Shown here one piece after another: positions 8,817 through 16,927 of a DNA stretch of 38,421 nucleotides. The position numbers and the translations under genes were made by a program. Positions within the stretch are counted from its first letter, which is position 1; the number at the start of each line of letters is the position of its first letter. Source of the DNA: Actinomadura sp. KC345 (GTDB lineage: Bacteria; Actinomycetota; Actinomycetes; Streptosporangiales; Streptosporangiaceae); contig NZ_SMKH01000037.1 in NCBI RefSeq assembly GCF_004348515.1, positions 1 to 38,421 of the forward strand. The letters run 5' to 3'. Below the pieces are notes generated by a model that was given only the letters and a program-made list of their open reading frames with translations, made no database searches and was not told where the DNA came from.

Positions 8817-10087
8817 AGGGGATCACCGAACGCCTGCGGCCCACGATCCGGATGCGGCTCACCCTCCTGTACACGGGCCTGTTCCTGGGCGCGGGCGTGT
8901 TCCTGCTGGGTCTGACCTACATCCTGGTGCAGGGCAATCTCGAACGGCAGAGCGACCCCGTCGACGCGACCAACGCGCTCGAGACCGGCGGCACCGTGGT
9001 CGCGCCGTCCCAGCCGGCCATGGAGCCGCCCGAGCTCTCGGTCAAGCGGGTCGAGGGGGCGCTGGTCCAGGCGCGGGAGGAGTCGCGGCGCGAGACGCTC
9101 GCCGCGCTGCTGACCCAGGGCGGCATCGCCCTCGGGGTGGTGGCCGCGGCGGGGCTGGGCTTCGGGTGGCTGCTGGCCGACCGGGCGCTGCGTCCCGTCC
9201 ACACGATCACCGAGACGGCGGGGCGGGTGGCGCGCAGCCACGACCTCACCGAGCGGATCGCCTACGAGGGCCCGCGCGACGACGTCAAGGAGCTGGCCGA
9301 CGCCTTCGACACCATGCTCGCCCGGCTGGCCAGGGCGTTCGACGGCCAGCGCCGGTTCGCCGCGAACGCCTCGCACGAGCTGCGCACCCCGCTCGCCATC
9401 AACCGCACGCTCGTCGACGTGGCGGTGCGCCGCCCGGACGCCACCGACGACGTCAAGCGGCTCGGCGAGTCGCTGCTGGTCGTCAACGGGCGGCACGAGC
9501 GGCTGATCGACGGGCTCCTCACGCTCGCGGGCACCGAGAACGTCGTGACCGGCGCAGGCCCCCTGGACCTGGCGGACGTGGCGGCCCACGTCCTCGACCA
9601 GGCGGCCGCGGAGGCCGAGGCCCGCGGGGTGGTCTCCGTGCGCGCCCTCGATCCGGCCGCCACCTCCGGCGATCCGGTCCTCATCGAGCGGCTCGTGCAG
9701 AACCTCGTCGAGAACGCGATCCGGCACAACCACGACGGCGGCGACCTCGCGGTCGCCACCGGGGAGCGGGACGGCCGGGCCGAGGTCGTCGTCACCAACA
9801 CCGGGCCGGTCGTGCCCGCCTACGAGGTCGAGACGATCTTCGAGCCGTTCCGCCGGCTCGGCAACGACCGGGTGCGGTCGGATCGCGGCTCCGGGCTGGG
9901 GCTGTCGATCGTCCGCGCCACGGCGACCGCCCACGGCGGCACCGTGACCGCCGCGCCCCGCCCGGGCGGCGGGCTGGTCGTCACGGTCCGGCTGCCCGTC
10001 CCCGAGCCCGCCTCCCGCCGGGGCGCGGAGAAGGACGCCGCGCAGGACGCCGCCGCACGGGAGAGCGCCTCAGCCGCCGGAGGATGA
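8813..10087 (+). CDS. Sensor histidine kinase
   Basis: A 424-residue membrane kinase. TM1 is at about 16-39, a short extracytoplasmic loop of about 60 residues follows, and TM2 is at about 98-122. HAMP comes next (RALRPVHTITETAGRVA onward), then HisKA with phosphoacceptor His188 in ANASHELRTPLA, and HATPase_c with N-box LVQNLVENAIRHN, VTNTGPVVP in place of the usual DxGxG, F-box IFEPFRRL and G2 box GSGLGLSIV. The NTGP variant is common in one actinobacterial kinase group. The small sensory loop points to sensing at or within the membrane, as in kinases linked to MacB/Bce-like exporters. ATG 8813 overlaps the regulator stop. The 3' end overlaps the convergent MEDS gene by 18 bases. Confidence 0.94.
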   Translation: MKGITERLRPTIRMRLTLLYTGLFLGAGVFLLGLTYILVQGNLERQSDPVDATNALETGGTVVAPSQPAMEPPELSVKRVEGALVQAREESRRETLAALLTQGGIALGVVAAAGLGFGWLLADRALRPVHTITETAGRVARSHDLTERIAYEGPRDDVKELADAFDTMLARLARAFDGQRRFAANASHELRTPLAINRTLVDVAVRRPDATDDVKRLGESLLVVNGRHERLIDGLLTLAGTENVVTGAGPLDLADVAAHVLDQAAAEAEARGVVSVRALDPAATSGDPVLIERLVQNLVENAIRHNHDGGDLAVATGERDGRAEVVVTNTGPVVPAYEVETIFEPFRRLGNDRVRSDRGSGLGLSIVRATATAHGGTVTAAPRPGGGLVVTVRLPVPEPASRRGAEKDAAQDAAARESASAAGG

Positions 10088-11041
10088 CCCGCCCCGGTGC
10101 AGCTCGTCGACGCGCGGCGTCGGGGTGTGCAGCCGGACCGTGGTGCCGTCCGCGCCGGGCCGCACGTCGAGGTGGTCGCAGATCTGCCGGGCGAGCCAGA
10201 ACCCGTCGCCGGGCCTCGGGTCGAGCGTCGGCGGGTGCAGCCCGATGAACGGGTCGAGGGCGGTGGTGGCGGGCAGGCGGATGTCGCACACGACCTCGCC
10301 GGGCCGCGACCACAGCGCGACGCTCGGCAGTTCCCCGGTCTCGTCCGCGTCGGTGCCGGTGAGCAGCTCGCCGATCGCGGCGGAGAAGATCATCAGGTGC
10401 TCCCCGGCCAGTCCCAGCATCGCGGTCTCCATCACGATGGCGTGCCGGATCCGGCTGAGGTCCCCGGCGAACGTCAGCGTGACGGCGTCGTCGGGGCGGC
10501 CGGCCAGCCGCGAGGCCCGCGTGCGGACGAACGCGACGGGGTCGACGTAACCGGGGCTCGCGGCCACGTCGGTGCCGTGGACCATGTGCGGATGGGTGCG
10601 CCACGCGTTGCCGACGATCTCCGGTTCGACGACGCGGGCGTCGTAGGGGCAGATCATGTGGATGCCGCTCCCGGCGAGCACGGTGTTGAGTGCGGATTCC
10701 ATGCACTCCAGCGCCTCGACCTGCCGCGCGGACCGCCCGGACCAGACGGGCTCGGCGAGGATCCGGACCCGGGCGGCGCGGGGATGCCGGTGCCGGTAGC
10801 CGGTGAAGGCGCCCACGCGCTGCGACGGGCGGCGGCCGAAGTACGCGGTCTCCGCGAAGTCGACGTTGCGCGCGTGGCGGCCGAGCGCCGTCCGCACAAG
10901 GTCGAGGTTGACCGGCGTGGTGGCGACCAGCACCGGTTCCTCCCGCCGCAGGCCCCCGTCGATGAACGGGACGGCCATCCGCAGGAACTCCTCCTCACCG
11001 CCGTATACGCAGCCGTGGTGAACGAACGCCGAGCTCCCCAC
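10070..11041 (-). CDS. MEDS-domain anti-sigma-factor-like protein
   Basis: About 323 residues. The N-terminal half (FVHHGCVYGGEEEFLRMAV, GLRREEPVLVATTPVN, YRHRHPRAARVRILAEPVW) is a MEDS domain, a sensor module first described in DcmR. The C-terminal half is an RsbW-like HATPase fold (LTFAGDLSRIRHAIVMETA, PGDGFWLARQICDHLDV). Actinomycetes have many such proteins, thought to act in partner switching with SigB-like sigma factors and anti-sigma antagonists. The Asn of the kinase N-box appears replaced (ELLTG where ELxxN is expected), so ATP binding is doubtful. GTG 11041 has GAGGGGG eight bases upstream; ATG 11086 or GTG 11125 would add residues without domain content. Confidence 0.8.
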   Translation of the reverse strand: MGSSAFVHHGCVYGGEEEFLRMAVPFIDGGLRREEPVLVATTPVNLDLVRTALGRHARNVDFAETAYFGRRPSQRVGAFTGYRHRHPRAARVRILAEPVWSGRSARQVEALECMESALNTVLAGSGIHMICPYDARVVEPEIVGNAWRTHPHMVHGTDVAASPGYVDPVAFVRTRASRLAGRPDDAVTLTFAGDLSRIRHAIVMETAMLGLAGEHLMIFSAAIGELLTGTDADETGELPSVALWSRPGEVVCDIRLPATTALDPFIGLHPPTLDPRPGDGFWLARQICDHLDVRPGADGTTVRLHTPTPRVDELHRGGSSSGG

Positions 11042-11264
11042 CCCCGGTTCCCCCTCTTCACGCCAACACCGGCGTCCGTCCTGCATCCCCCGGCGCCGTC
11101 CCCACCGGCCGCTCCGCCCGCGCACGCGGCGCCCCCGGGCGGAGAACGGCCACGCTAAGGATCGTATGGATCACTTTGAGTATCAAGCGGAATGCCGGAA
11201 ACGGCCTCGCCGCGGCCGGGCGCGGTTCCGGTTGGGCGGGGCCGCGGCCGGGTAGCGTCAGTCA

Positions 11265-11774
11265 ATGACCAGCGCGCAACTGCTCACCGACGCGTTCGGG
11301 CGGATCCGGGAGGAGGTCCACGGCGCGGCCGGCGGGCTCGCCCCGCGGCAGCTCGCGTACCGGCCCGGCGGCGAGGCCAACTCGATCGGCTGGCTCGTCT
11401 GGCACCTCACCCGCGTCCAGGACGACCACATCGCCGGCGCCGCCGGCACCTCGCAGGTGTGGACGGACGAGGGCTGGGCGGAACGGTTCGGCCTCCCGCT
11501 CGACCCGTCCGACACGGGGTACGGCCACACCGGCGACGAGGTCGCCGCCGTCCGGGTCGAATCGGCGGAACTGCTGACCGGTTATCACGACGCCGTGCAC
11601 GACAGGACGGTCGAGTACGTGGCCTCGCTCACCGACGGCGATCTGGACCGGGTCGTGGACCGCGCCTGGGACCCGCCGGTGACGCTCGCCGTGCGGCTGA
11701 TCAGCGTCGTCTCCGACGATCTGCAGCACGCCGGCCAGGCCGCCTTCGTCCGCGGCCTCCTGCCGCGCGGCTGA
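11265..11774 (+). CDS. DinB-like (DUF664) putative mycothiol-dependent enzyme
   Basis: A 169-residue four-helix-bundle protein of the DinB/YfiT superfamily. The metal-binding pattern is visible as WHLTRVQDDHI near residue 45 and SDDLQHAGQ near residue 150; a third His may be in GYHDAVHD near 110. NSIGWLVWHLTRVQDDHIA is typical of the actinobacterial DUF664 group, whose characterised relatives are thiol transferases using mycothiol or bacillithiol. The substrate is unknown; detoxification is the family-level guess. The ATG at 11265 has no strong ribosome binding site. It is convergent with the glycosyltransferase gene, with 11 bases between stops. Confidence 0.85.
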   Translation: MTSAQLLTDAFGRIREEVHGAAGGLAPRQLAYRPGGEANSIGWLVWHLTRVQDDHIAGAAGTSQVWTDEGWAERFGLPLDPSDTGYGHTGDEVAAVRVESAELLTGYHDAVHDRTVEYVASLTDGDLDRVVDRAWDPPVTLAVRLISVVSDDLQHAGQAAFVRGLLPRG

Positions 11775-11785
11775 GCCCGCCCCGG

Positions 11786-13132
11786 CTACCGGTCGCCGCC
11801 GGACACGCTCAGGCCGGGATCTCCGGCGGTCTCGCCGTCCCACGGGACGGAGTCTCGCGGCGCGGACGGATGCAGCCCGGAGATGAGGCGGGACCATCGC
11901 GCGCCGATGTGCTCCAGGTCGTAGGCGCGGGCGGACCGCACGGCCTGCTCGCCGAGGCGGTCGCGGAGCGCGGGGTCCGCGATCAGCTCGCGGAGCGCGG
12001 CGGTGAGCGCGTCCACGTCCCCGGTCGGGACCAGCAGGCCGTCGCGGCCGTGCGTGATCAGTTCGGGCGGGCCGAACGGACAGTCGAACGACACGACCGG
12101 TAGCCCCATGCCCATGGCCTCGATGATGACCATCGGCATGCCCTCGCGGCGCGACGACAGGGCGTAGATCGACGCGCGCGCCATCTCGCCGTGCAGGTCG
12201 CGGGTGAGTCCGCACAACCGGACCCGCCCGGCGAGGCCGAGCTCGTCGATCAGCGCGGCGAGCCGGTCCCGGCGCACCCCGGAGCCGAAGATGCGCAGCG
12301 TCCAGCCGGGATGCTCGGCGGCGATCGGCGCGAAGGCGCGGATCAGCAGGTCGAAGCCCTTGTTGCTCACGAGCCGCCCGGCCGCCAGAACGACCTCGTC
12401 CGCGCGCCGCGACGGCCGGCCCGGGAGCGGCGGCGCGGCGTTGGGGATCCGCACGATGCGGACGCCGGATCCGGCGAGGGCGCTCTCGTAGCCGGCGCGG
12501 GCGGGCTCGGTGAGGACGCTGAGGACGGTGAGCCGGCGGTAGGCGCGGACGACCTGCCGCCGGAGGGCGGGCTGGTAGGACTCCAGGCTCATGTGGTCCT
12601 GCCCGATCGTGGCGGTGCCGCGCGGCGCGAGCTCCGCGGCCAGCAGGACGAGGGACGGGCGGGTCCCGATGAGCACGTCGGCCGGTGAGCGGTAGAGGGC
12701 GCGCAGGAGGCAGACGTCCGACCAGAGGCTCATGAGGCGGAAGGACGCCTCCTCGGCGGGGATCAGGACGCTCGGCAGGCGCGCCAGGAGGCGGGCCGCC
12801 CTGCCCTTGGGGGCGAAGCGGTCGTCGGCGTAGGTGAGCGCGGCGTCGCCGGGCACCGGGAAGAACGGTCTCCTGCTCCGGCGCAGGACGCTGACGATCT
12901 CGATGTCGTGGTCACGGGTCAGGTGCCCGCACAGGTTCAGCACGGTGTGGATCGTGCCGCCGGTGCCGTGGGCGTTCTGGAGGAGGACCCGGACGCGGAG
13001 CCGCTCCCCCGGCGGGGGAACCCGCCTCCATCGCAGCGGGCGCAACGCACAGAGCGCCGCGCGGCGCAGAGCACGGTGTGCTCCGCGCCTGACGCGGCGC
13101 CGCAGGCGCGGTCTTCGCGCTGGTTCCTTCAC
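11786..13132 (-). CDS. GT4-family glycosyltransferase
   Basis: About 448 residues with a very Arg-rich N-terminus followed by a GT-B fold. RVLLQNAHGTGGTIHTVLN is the N-domain donor/acceptor loop. The C-domain has AAGRLVSNKGFDLLIRAF and the EX7E motif in REGMPMVIIEAMGMGLPVV, followed by FGPPELI, all typical of retaining GT4 enzymes. The GCPELI/GPPEL form recalls poly(glycerol-phosphate) glucosyltransferases of teichoic acid synthesis, so wall-polymer or lipid glycosylation is a reasonable guess. GTG 13132 is preferred because AAGGGG sits six bases upstream; an upstream GTG at 13147 has none. The polycationic start suggests peripheral attachment to acidic membrane lipids. Neighbouring wall enzymes (two L,D-transpeptidases) support an envelope role. 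Confidence 0.88.
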   Translation of the reverse strand: MKEPARRPRLRRRVRRGAHRALRRAALCALRPLRWRRVPPPGERLRVRVLLQNAHGTGGTIHTVLNLCGHLTRDHDIEIVSVLRRSRRPFFPVPGDAALTYADDRFAPKGRAARLLARLPSVLIPAEEASFRLMSLWSDVCLLRALYRSPADVLIGTRPSLVLLAAELAPRGTATIGQDHMSLESYQPALRRQVVRAYRRLTVLSVLTEPARAGYESALAGSGVRIVRIPNAAPPLPGRPSRRADEVVLAAGRLVSNKGFDLLIRAFAPIAAEHPGWTLRIFGSGVRRDRLAALIDELGLAGRVRLCGLTRDLHGEMARASIYALSSRREGMPMVIIEAMGMGLPVVSFDCPFGPPELITHGRDGLLVPTGDVDALTAALRELIADPALRDRLGEQAVRSARAYDLEHIGARWSRLISGLHPSAPRDSVPWDGETAGDPGLSVSGGDR

Positions 13133-13193
13133 CGGGGTCCCCTTCACAGGCGGCCGTGTCCGGCTCCCTTCCCGCGGAGGACCCGGGTCAATG

Positions 13194-14429
13194 TCACCCG
13201 GTGGTCACGGTACGGTCGAGGGCGCTTCCCTTGACCCAGCGGTTCCACGACATCTCGTGGTAGCTCCAGCCGTTGTTCCACTCGAGCTCGCGCTTGCTGC
13301 CGGTGACGATCACCGGGTCACCGCGGTAGGACCACTTGTAGAACCAGCGGGCGTCCTTGGGCGGCGAGTTGATGCAGCCATGGCTGACGTTCTGGCGGCC
13401 CTGCGCCCAGACCGTGGACGCCATCTCGTGGACGAACTCACCGCTGCTGGAGATCCGCACCGCCCAGGGGATGACCTCCTTGTAGCCGCCGTTCGCCTTG
13501 TCCTCCGGGTCGACGCCCATCCACTCCGACGTCATGATCGCCGGATTCTCCTTGCCCATGGTCAGGTGGATGCCGCTGGCGGTGAGGAAGGTGTCGACGC
13601 CGTTGACCACTCGCCCGCCCTTGCCCGCGCTGATGGGCCAGCTTCGGACCTTCTTGCCGTTCTCCTTGGCGATGGCCTTCTTGGCCTTGGTGCTGATGTG
13701 GGTGATGTGGGAGTCGCCGACGCGGAAGCCGCGGCTGTAGTCGGAGGTGCCGTAGGTCTTCTTGCCCGACTTCACACCGGCCAGCTTGGCCTTGAACGAC
13801 ACCCTCTGGTTGGGCTGCCAGTACTCGCCGTTCTTGGTCCGGAAGATCACCGTGGTGTCGTTCATCCAGTACCACGCGCCGGTGGCGGGCTTGGTGGACT
13901 TGACCTCCAGGGCCTGCTCCACGGCCTTCTTGTCGCCGACCTCCTGGTTGAAGACGACCTGGATCGGCATGCCGACGCCGACCTTCTCGTTCTTGGTCGG
14001 TGTGATGTCGACGATCTCGAGTTCCCGCGGCGCCCTGTGCGTGGCGAACGTGGCGTAGACCGTGGACGACTTGCCCTGCGGGCTCGTGGCGACCGCGTTG
14101 ACCTGGTACTTGGAGCCCGGGCGCAGCGTGCGCGACTTCCAGTTCGTCTTGTCGGCGGACATCGTGCCGTCCACCGGCTTGCCCTTGAGCGTCACGGTGA
14201 CCTTGTCGAGCTTGCCGCCCGCGGCGGTCACGGTCACGCCCTTCTCCGGGCTCGCCTTGGTGTTCCCGTTGCCGGGGTCGATCGTCACCTGGGGGGCCTG
14301 CGCGTCGGCCTTCTCGCCCACGGTGACCCCGTTGTCCTCGTCTCCCCCGCTACAGGCCGTCGTCAGGAGTAGCACGACACCCGTCAGCCCCGCGCCCGCC
14401 CGAACTCCTGCGGAAAGCCTCCGCTGCAC
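13194..14429 (-). CDS. L,D-transpeptidase lipoprotein (Ig-like plus YkuD)
   Basis: A 411-residue lipoprotein with lipobox LLTTAC (Cys26). Two Ig-like beta domains occupy about residues 45-250, including VGVGMPIQVVFNQEV. The C-terminal YkuD domain has the catalytic SHGCINSP motif with nucleophile Cys352 and an upstream conserved His in GIHLTMG. The order matches mycobacterial LdtMt2, which forms 3-3 peptidoglycan crosslinks and resists penicillins but not carbapenems. The WSYRGDPVIVTGSKRELEWNNG tail matches the C-terminal subdomain of that group. GTG 14429 has GGAGG five bases upstream. It lies downstream of a paralogue in the same orientation with a 146-base gap. Confidence 0.95.
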   Translation of the reverse strand: MQRRLSAGVRAGAGLTGVVLLLTTACSGGDEDNGVTVGEKADAQAPQVTIDPGNGNTKASPEKGVTVTAAGGKLDKVTVTLKGKPVDGTMSADKTNWKSRTLRPGSKYQVNAVATSPQGKSSTVYATFATHRAPRELEIVDITPTKNEKVGVGMPIQVVFNQEVGDKKAVEQALEVKSTKPATGAWYWMNDTTVIFRTKNGEYWQPNQRVSFKAKLAGVKSGKKTYGTSDYSRGFRVGDSHITHISTKAKKAIAKENGKKVRSWPISAGKGGRVVNGVDTFLTASGIHLTMGKENPAIMTSEWMGVDPEDKANGGYKEVIPWAVRISSSGEFVHEMASTVWAQGRQNVSHGCINSPPKDARWFYKWSYRGDPVIVTGSKRELEWNNGWSYHEMSWNRWVKGSALDRTVTTG

Positions 14430-14530
14430 CTCAACCTCCAGTAACCCCGCCGTCTACCAGGGAGACATTAGCGACAAAAGTCGTCGACGATGCCGCCACC
14501 CCTGCTTTTTGTAGTCGGCCGAGATCAAAG

Positions 14531-14542
14531 CGTTGTACAACG
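14531..14542. promoter_or_regulatory. Perfect 12-bp palindrome upstream of L,D-transpeptidase
   Basis: CGTTGTACAACG is a perfect palindrome about 100 bases upstream of the start of the downstream L,D-transpeptidase gene and 34 bases after the stop of its paralogue. A second short palindrome, TCGTCGACGA, is at 14481-14490. This looks like an operator for separate control of the second gene, but no regulator can be assigned. Confidence 0.35.
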
Positions 14543-14575
14543 AGACGCCATCTCGCCGCTCGGCGCCGTCGCGGG

Positions 14576-15745
14576 TCAGCTCAGGGCGCTGCCCTGGCGC
14601 CACTCGTCGAACGACATCTCCCACTGCGTCCAGCCGTTGCCGTCCTCGATCCGCCGGTCGCTGCCGGTCAGCTTGAGGACGTCGCCGCGCTGCGCGATGT
14701 CGTAGTACCAGCGCGCGTCGGAGGGGCTGAGGTTGATGCAGCCGTGGCTGACGTTGGCCGAGCCCTGCGAGCCGACCGACCAGGGCGCCGAGTGGGTGTA
14801 CTGGCCGCTCCAGGAGAAGCGGACCCCGTGGTTGACGACCTGCTTGTAGTAGCCGGGGTCTCCGGGCTTGCGGCCGGGGGACGTCATCGTGACGGGGTTG
14901 GCCTTCTCCATCAGCAGGTGGACGCCGCTGGTGGTGGTGTACTCCCGCGTCTGCCCGTTGCCCGCGCTGAACGGGAGGGTCCGGACCTTCTTGCCGTCCC
15001 GCGTCACGGTCATGCGGTGCTTACCGATGTTCCCGGTCGTGATCTGGGCGGCGCCGAGGGCGATGTTCACCTGCTCGTCCTGCGCGCCGTAGACGCCGCC
15101 TCCCGCGTTCACGCCGGCCAGCTTCGCGTGGAAGCGGACCGTCTGATGCGGCTGCCAGTACGTCTTCGGGCGGTAGACGACCTTGTCGGCGCCGTCCCAC
15201 CGCCACGCGCCCTCGACCGCCTTGTCGGGCGTGACGCTCAGCGTCCGCTCCACCGCGGCCTTGTTCGCGACGGGCCCGTCGAAGGTGACCATGATCGGCA
15301 TGCCGACGCCGACCTTCTCGCCCTTGCGGTTGGGCGTGACGTCGGCGATCTTGAGCGTCTTGTCCGCCTTCAGCGTGGTGAACGAGCTGGTGGACGTGCG
15401 GGTCTCGCCGTCGTCGCGGACCTGAGCGGTCACGGTGTAGGACGTGCCGGGCGTCATCGTCCGGTCGGAGCGCCACGTCTTGCGCTCGTCGCCGAACCGG
15501 CCGGTCACGGTGGCGCCCTTGCCCTGGACGGTGACCTTCTGCAGTTCGCCGTCCGAGGCCTTCACCTCGATCGTCCCGTCCGGCTTGACCTGCGCGGTCC
15601 CGTTCGCCGGCGTGATCGTCACGGGCTCGCCCGACCCTCCCGAGGTCAGGCTGCCCTCGCCGCCGCCGACCGTGCAGCCGGCCACGAGCATCGCCACCGC
15701 GCCCGTGCCGCCGGTCAGCACCAGCCTGAAACGGCCCCTGGTCAC
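14576..15745 (-). CDS. L,D-transpeptidase lipoprotein (paralogue)
   Basis: About 389 residues, same architecture as its downstream paralogue: lipobox LVAGC, two Ig-like domains (EPVTITPANGTAQVKPDG; KVGVGMPIMVTFDGPV) and a YkuD domain with SHGCINLSP (nucleophile Cys336) and an upstream His in GVHLLMEK. The two share block-by-block similarity, including the WTQWEMSFDEW-type tail, so they are an old tandem duplication. GTG 15745 is preferred: GGGGAG lies six bases upstream, with TTG 15766 and GTG 15748 as alternatives. It is transcribed first of the pair, from its own promoter at 15768-15797. Expected role: 3-3 crosslinking of peptidoglycan outside the membrane. Confidence 0.93.
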   Translation of the reverse strand: MTRGRFRLVLTGGTGAVAMLVAGCTVGGGEGSLTSGGSGEPVTITPANGTAQVKPDGTIEVKASDGELQKVTVQGKGATVTGRFGDERKTWRSDRTMTPGTSYTVTAQVRDDGETRTSTSSFTTLKADKTLKIADVTPNRKGEKVGVGMPIMVTFDGPVANKAAVERTLSVTPDKAVEGAWRWDGADKVVYRPKTYWQPHQTVRFHAKLAGVNAGGGVYGAQDEQVNIALGAAQITTGNIGKHRMTVTRDGKKVRTLPFSAGNGQTREYTTTSGVHLLMEKANPVTMTSPGRKPGDPGYYKQVVNHGVRFSWSGQYTHSAPWSVGSQGSANVSHGCINLSPSDARWYYDIAQRGDVLKLTGSDRRIEDGNGWTQWEMSFDEWRQGSALS

Positions 15746-15767
15746 CACAGACTCCCCCAAACGCAAA

Positions 15768-15797
15768 GATCTAGCCCCGTGTCGCTCTATCTGACAA
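15768..15797 (-). promoter_or_regulatory. Sigma70-like promoter of L,D-transpeptidase gene
   Basis: On the minus strand TTGTCA (15797-15792) and TAGATC (15773-15768) are separated by 18 bases, close to the TTGACA/TAnnnT housekeeping consensus. The -10 ends about 22 bases before GTG 15745, giving a short leader with the ribosome binding site. It lies just after the terminator of the upstream gene. Confidence 0.6.
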
Positions 15798-15803
15798 TGA
15801 GAC

Positions 15804-15839
15804 GCCCCGGGTGGGCCGAAAGTTCGGCCTTCCCGGGGC
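15804..15839 (-). terminator. Hairpin terminator after the membrane-protein gene
   Basis: GCCCCGGG (15804-15811) pairs with CCCGGGGC (15832-15839), and GGCCGAA (15814-15820) pairs with TTCGGCC (15823-15829), separated by a TG/TT internal mismatch. The total stem is about 15 bp. It begins about 40 bases after the stop of the minus-strand gene at 15878 and separates it from the L,D-transpeptidase promoter. Confidence 0.75.
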
Positions 15840-15877
15840 GGGAAGAATCACAGGTCAGGCGGGAATGCGGGGGCCGG

Positions 15878-16660
15878 TCAGGCGGCGGTGGCGCCTTCGG
15901 CCGCCTCGCGGTCGGCGTGCGGCTCGCGGTTGACGTGGCGCAGGAGCCGCTTGAAGCCCCAGACCGAGACCGAGATGCCGATCAGGCCCAGCCCCGCGAC
16001 GATGCCGGTGCGGATCCACAGGTACATGCTGATCGACTGGCTGAACAGCATCCACAGGCTGACGCCCACGTTCGCCAGCAGCACCGCCGACCACAGCAGC
16101 GAGATCCGCAGGAAGAAGCGGTGGACCCTGGCGTGCTTGTAGAACGCGTCGGGGATCGGCGCCATGTCCTTGGCGAGCTTCATGGCCAGCGGCTTGCCCA
16201 GCGGCACCGAGGCGAGGAAGGCCATGCTCACGCAGAGCGTCCCCAGCGTCGGCTGCAGGAAGTAGACGACCGCGCTGCCCGTCGCGCCCGCCAGCGCCGC
16301 GCGGACGGTCACGCCGACCGCGGCCAGCATCAGCATCCCCGAGACCGGATGCCCGCGTACGTACCGGTAGATGATGCCGCCGTACACCCAGGCGACGGCG
16401 GCGACGAGCGCCCCGGTCAGCCCGAGGAGCATGAGTGCGACGTAGAACACCACGACGGGGGCGATCACGCCCTCGACGAACCTCGGGAGCGCGTGCATGA
16501 GCAGCGCGGGCACCCGCGGCAGCTCGAAGGCGATGTGGCCGTGGCCGTGGGCCTCCCCGGGCCCGGCCGCGCGCGTGAGGCCCGCGGGGGCCTCCGCCGT
16601 GGGCTCGGGGGATTCCGCCGCCCCGGAGGGCGGTGCGGGCATGGCCGTGGGTCGATCCAT
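15878..16660 (-). CDS. VC0807-like integral membrane protein
   Basis: About 260 residues with roughly five to six TM helices (PVVVFYVALMLLGLTGALV, VSGMLMLAAVGVTVRAALAG, VYFLQPTLGTLCVSMAFLAS, LLWSAVLLANVGVSLWMLF, TGIVAGLGLIGISVSVWGF). An N-terminal Pro/Ala-rich cytoplasmic stretch with a HGHGH segment precedes them. The helix pattern and PLGKPLAMKLAKDMAPIP segment resemble the VC0807-family/DUF3159-like proteins, for which no function is established. ATG 16660 (MDRPTAMP) is chosen; GTG 16720 would add 20 residues. A strong hairpin follows the stop. No partner gene indicates a role, and it sits apart from the LysR gene upstream by 267 bases. Confidence 0.75.
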   Translation of the reverse strand: MDRPTAMPAPPSGAAESPEPTAEAPAGLTRAAGPGEAHGHGHIAFELPRVPALLMHALPRFVEGVIAPVVVFYVALMLLGLTGALVAAVAWVYGGIIYRYVRGHPVSGMLMLAAVGVTVRAALAGATGSAVVYFLQPTLGTLCVSMAFLASVPLGKPLAMKLAKDMAPIPDAFYKHARVHRFFLRISLLWSAVLLANVGVSLWMLFSQSISMYLWIRTGIVAGLGLIGISVSVWGFKRLLRHVNREPHADREAAEGATAA

Positions 16661-16789
16661 CGAGTGTGGTGCTCCCCGATCGGTGTGCAGAAACTCGGAT
16701 GTGCTCACGATTCGCCCCACCGTACGTGATGATCCGCACCCGTATGTCCCCTTTGGGAAGATCCGGGGTGAGCGGCCGTCCTACCGTTA

Positions 16790-16836
16790 GTTCGGTCCGG
16801 CGTCCGGTTTGGTTCGGTCGGCGTCCGGTTCGGTTC
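16790..16836. repeat. Short tandem repeat, about 22 bp x 2.2
   Basis: Two near-identical units starting GTTCGGTC..GGCGTCCGG run 16790-16811 and 16812-16832, followed by a partial third. They lie in the gap between the LysR gene and the membrane-protein gene. A small hairpin (CGCCCGG/CCGGGCG, 16844-16858) next to it could help end LysR transcription. Confidence 0.5.
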
Positions 16837-16927
16837 CGCGCCTCGCCCGGTCCGGGCGGCGTCCGGAGATCGCCGGGGTGAGCCGGTGCGATCCCGGTCT
16901 CCGTTCCCACGTTAGCCGCCCCTTCGC

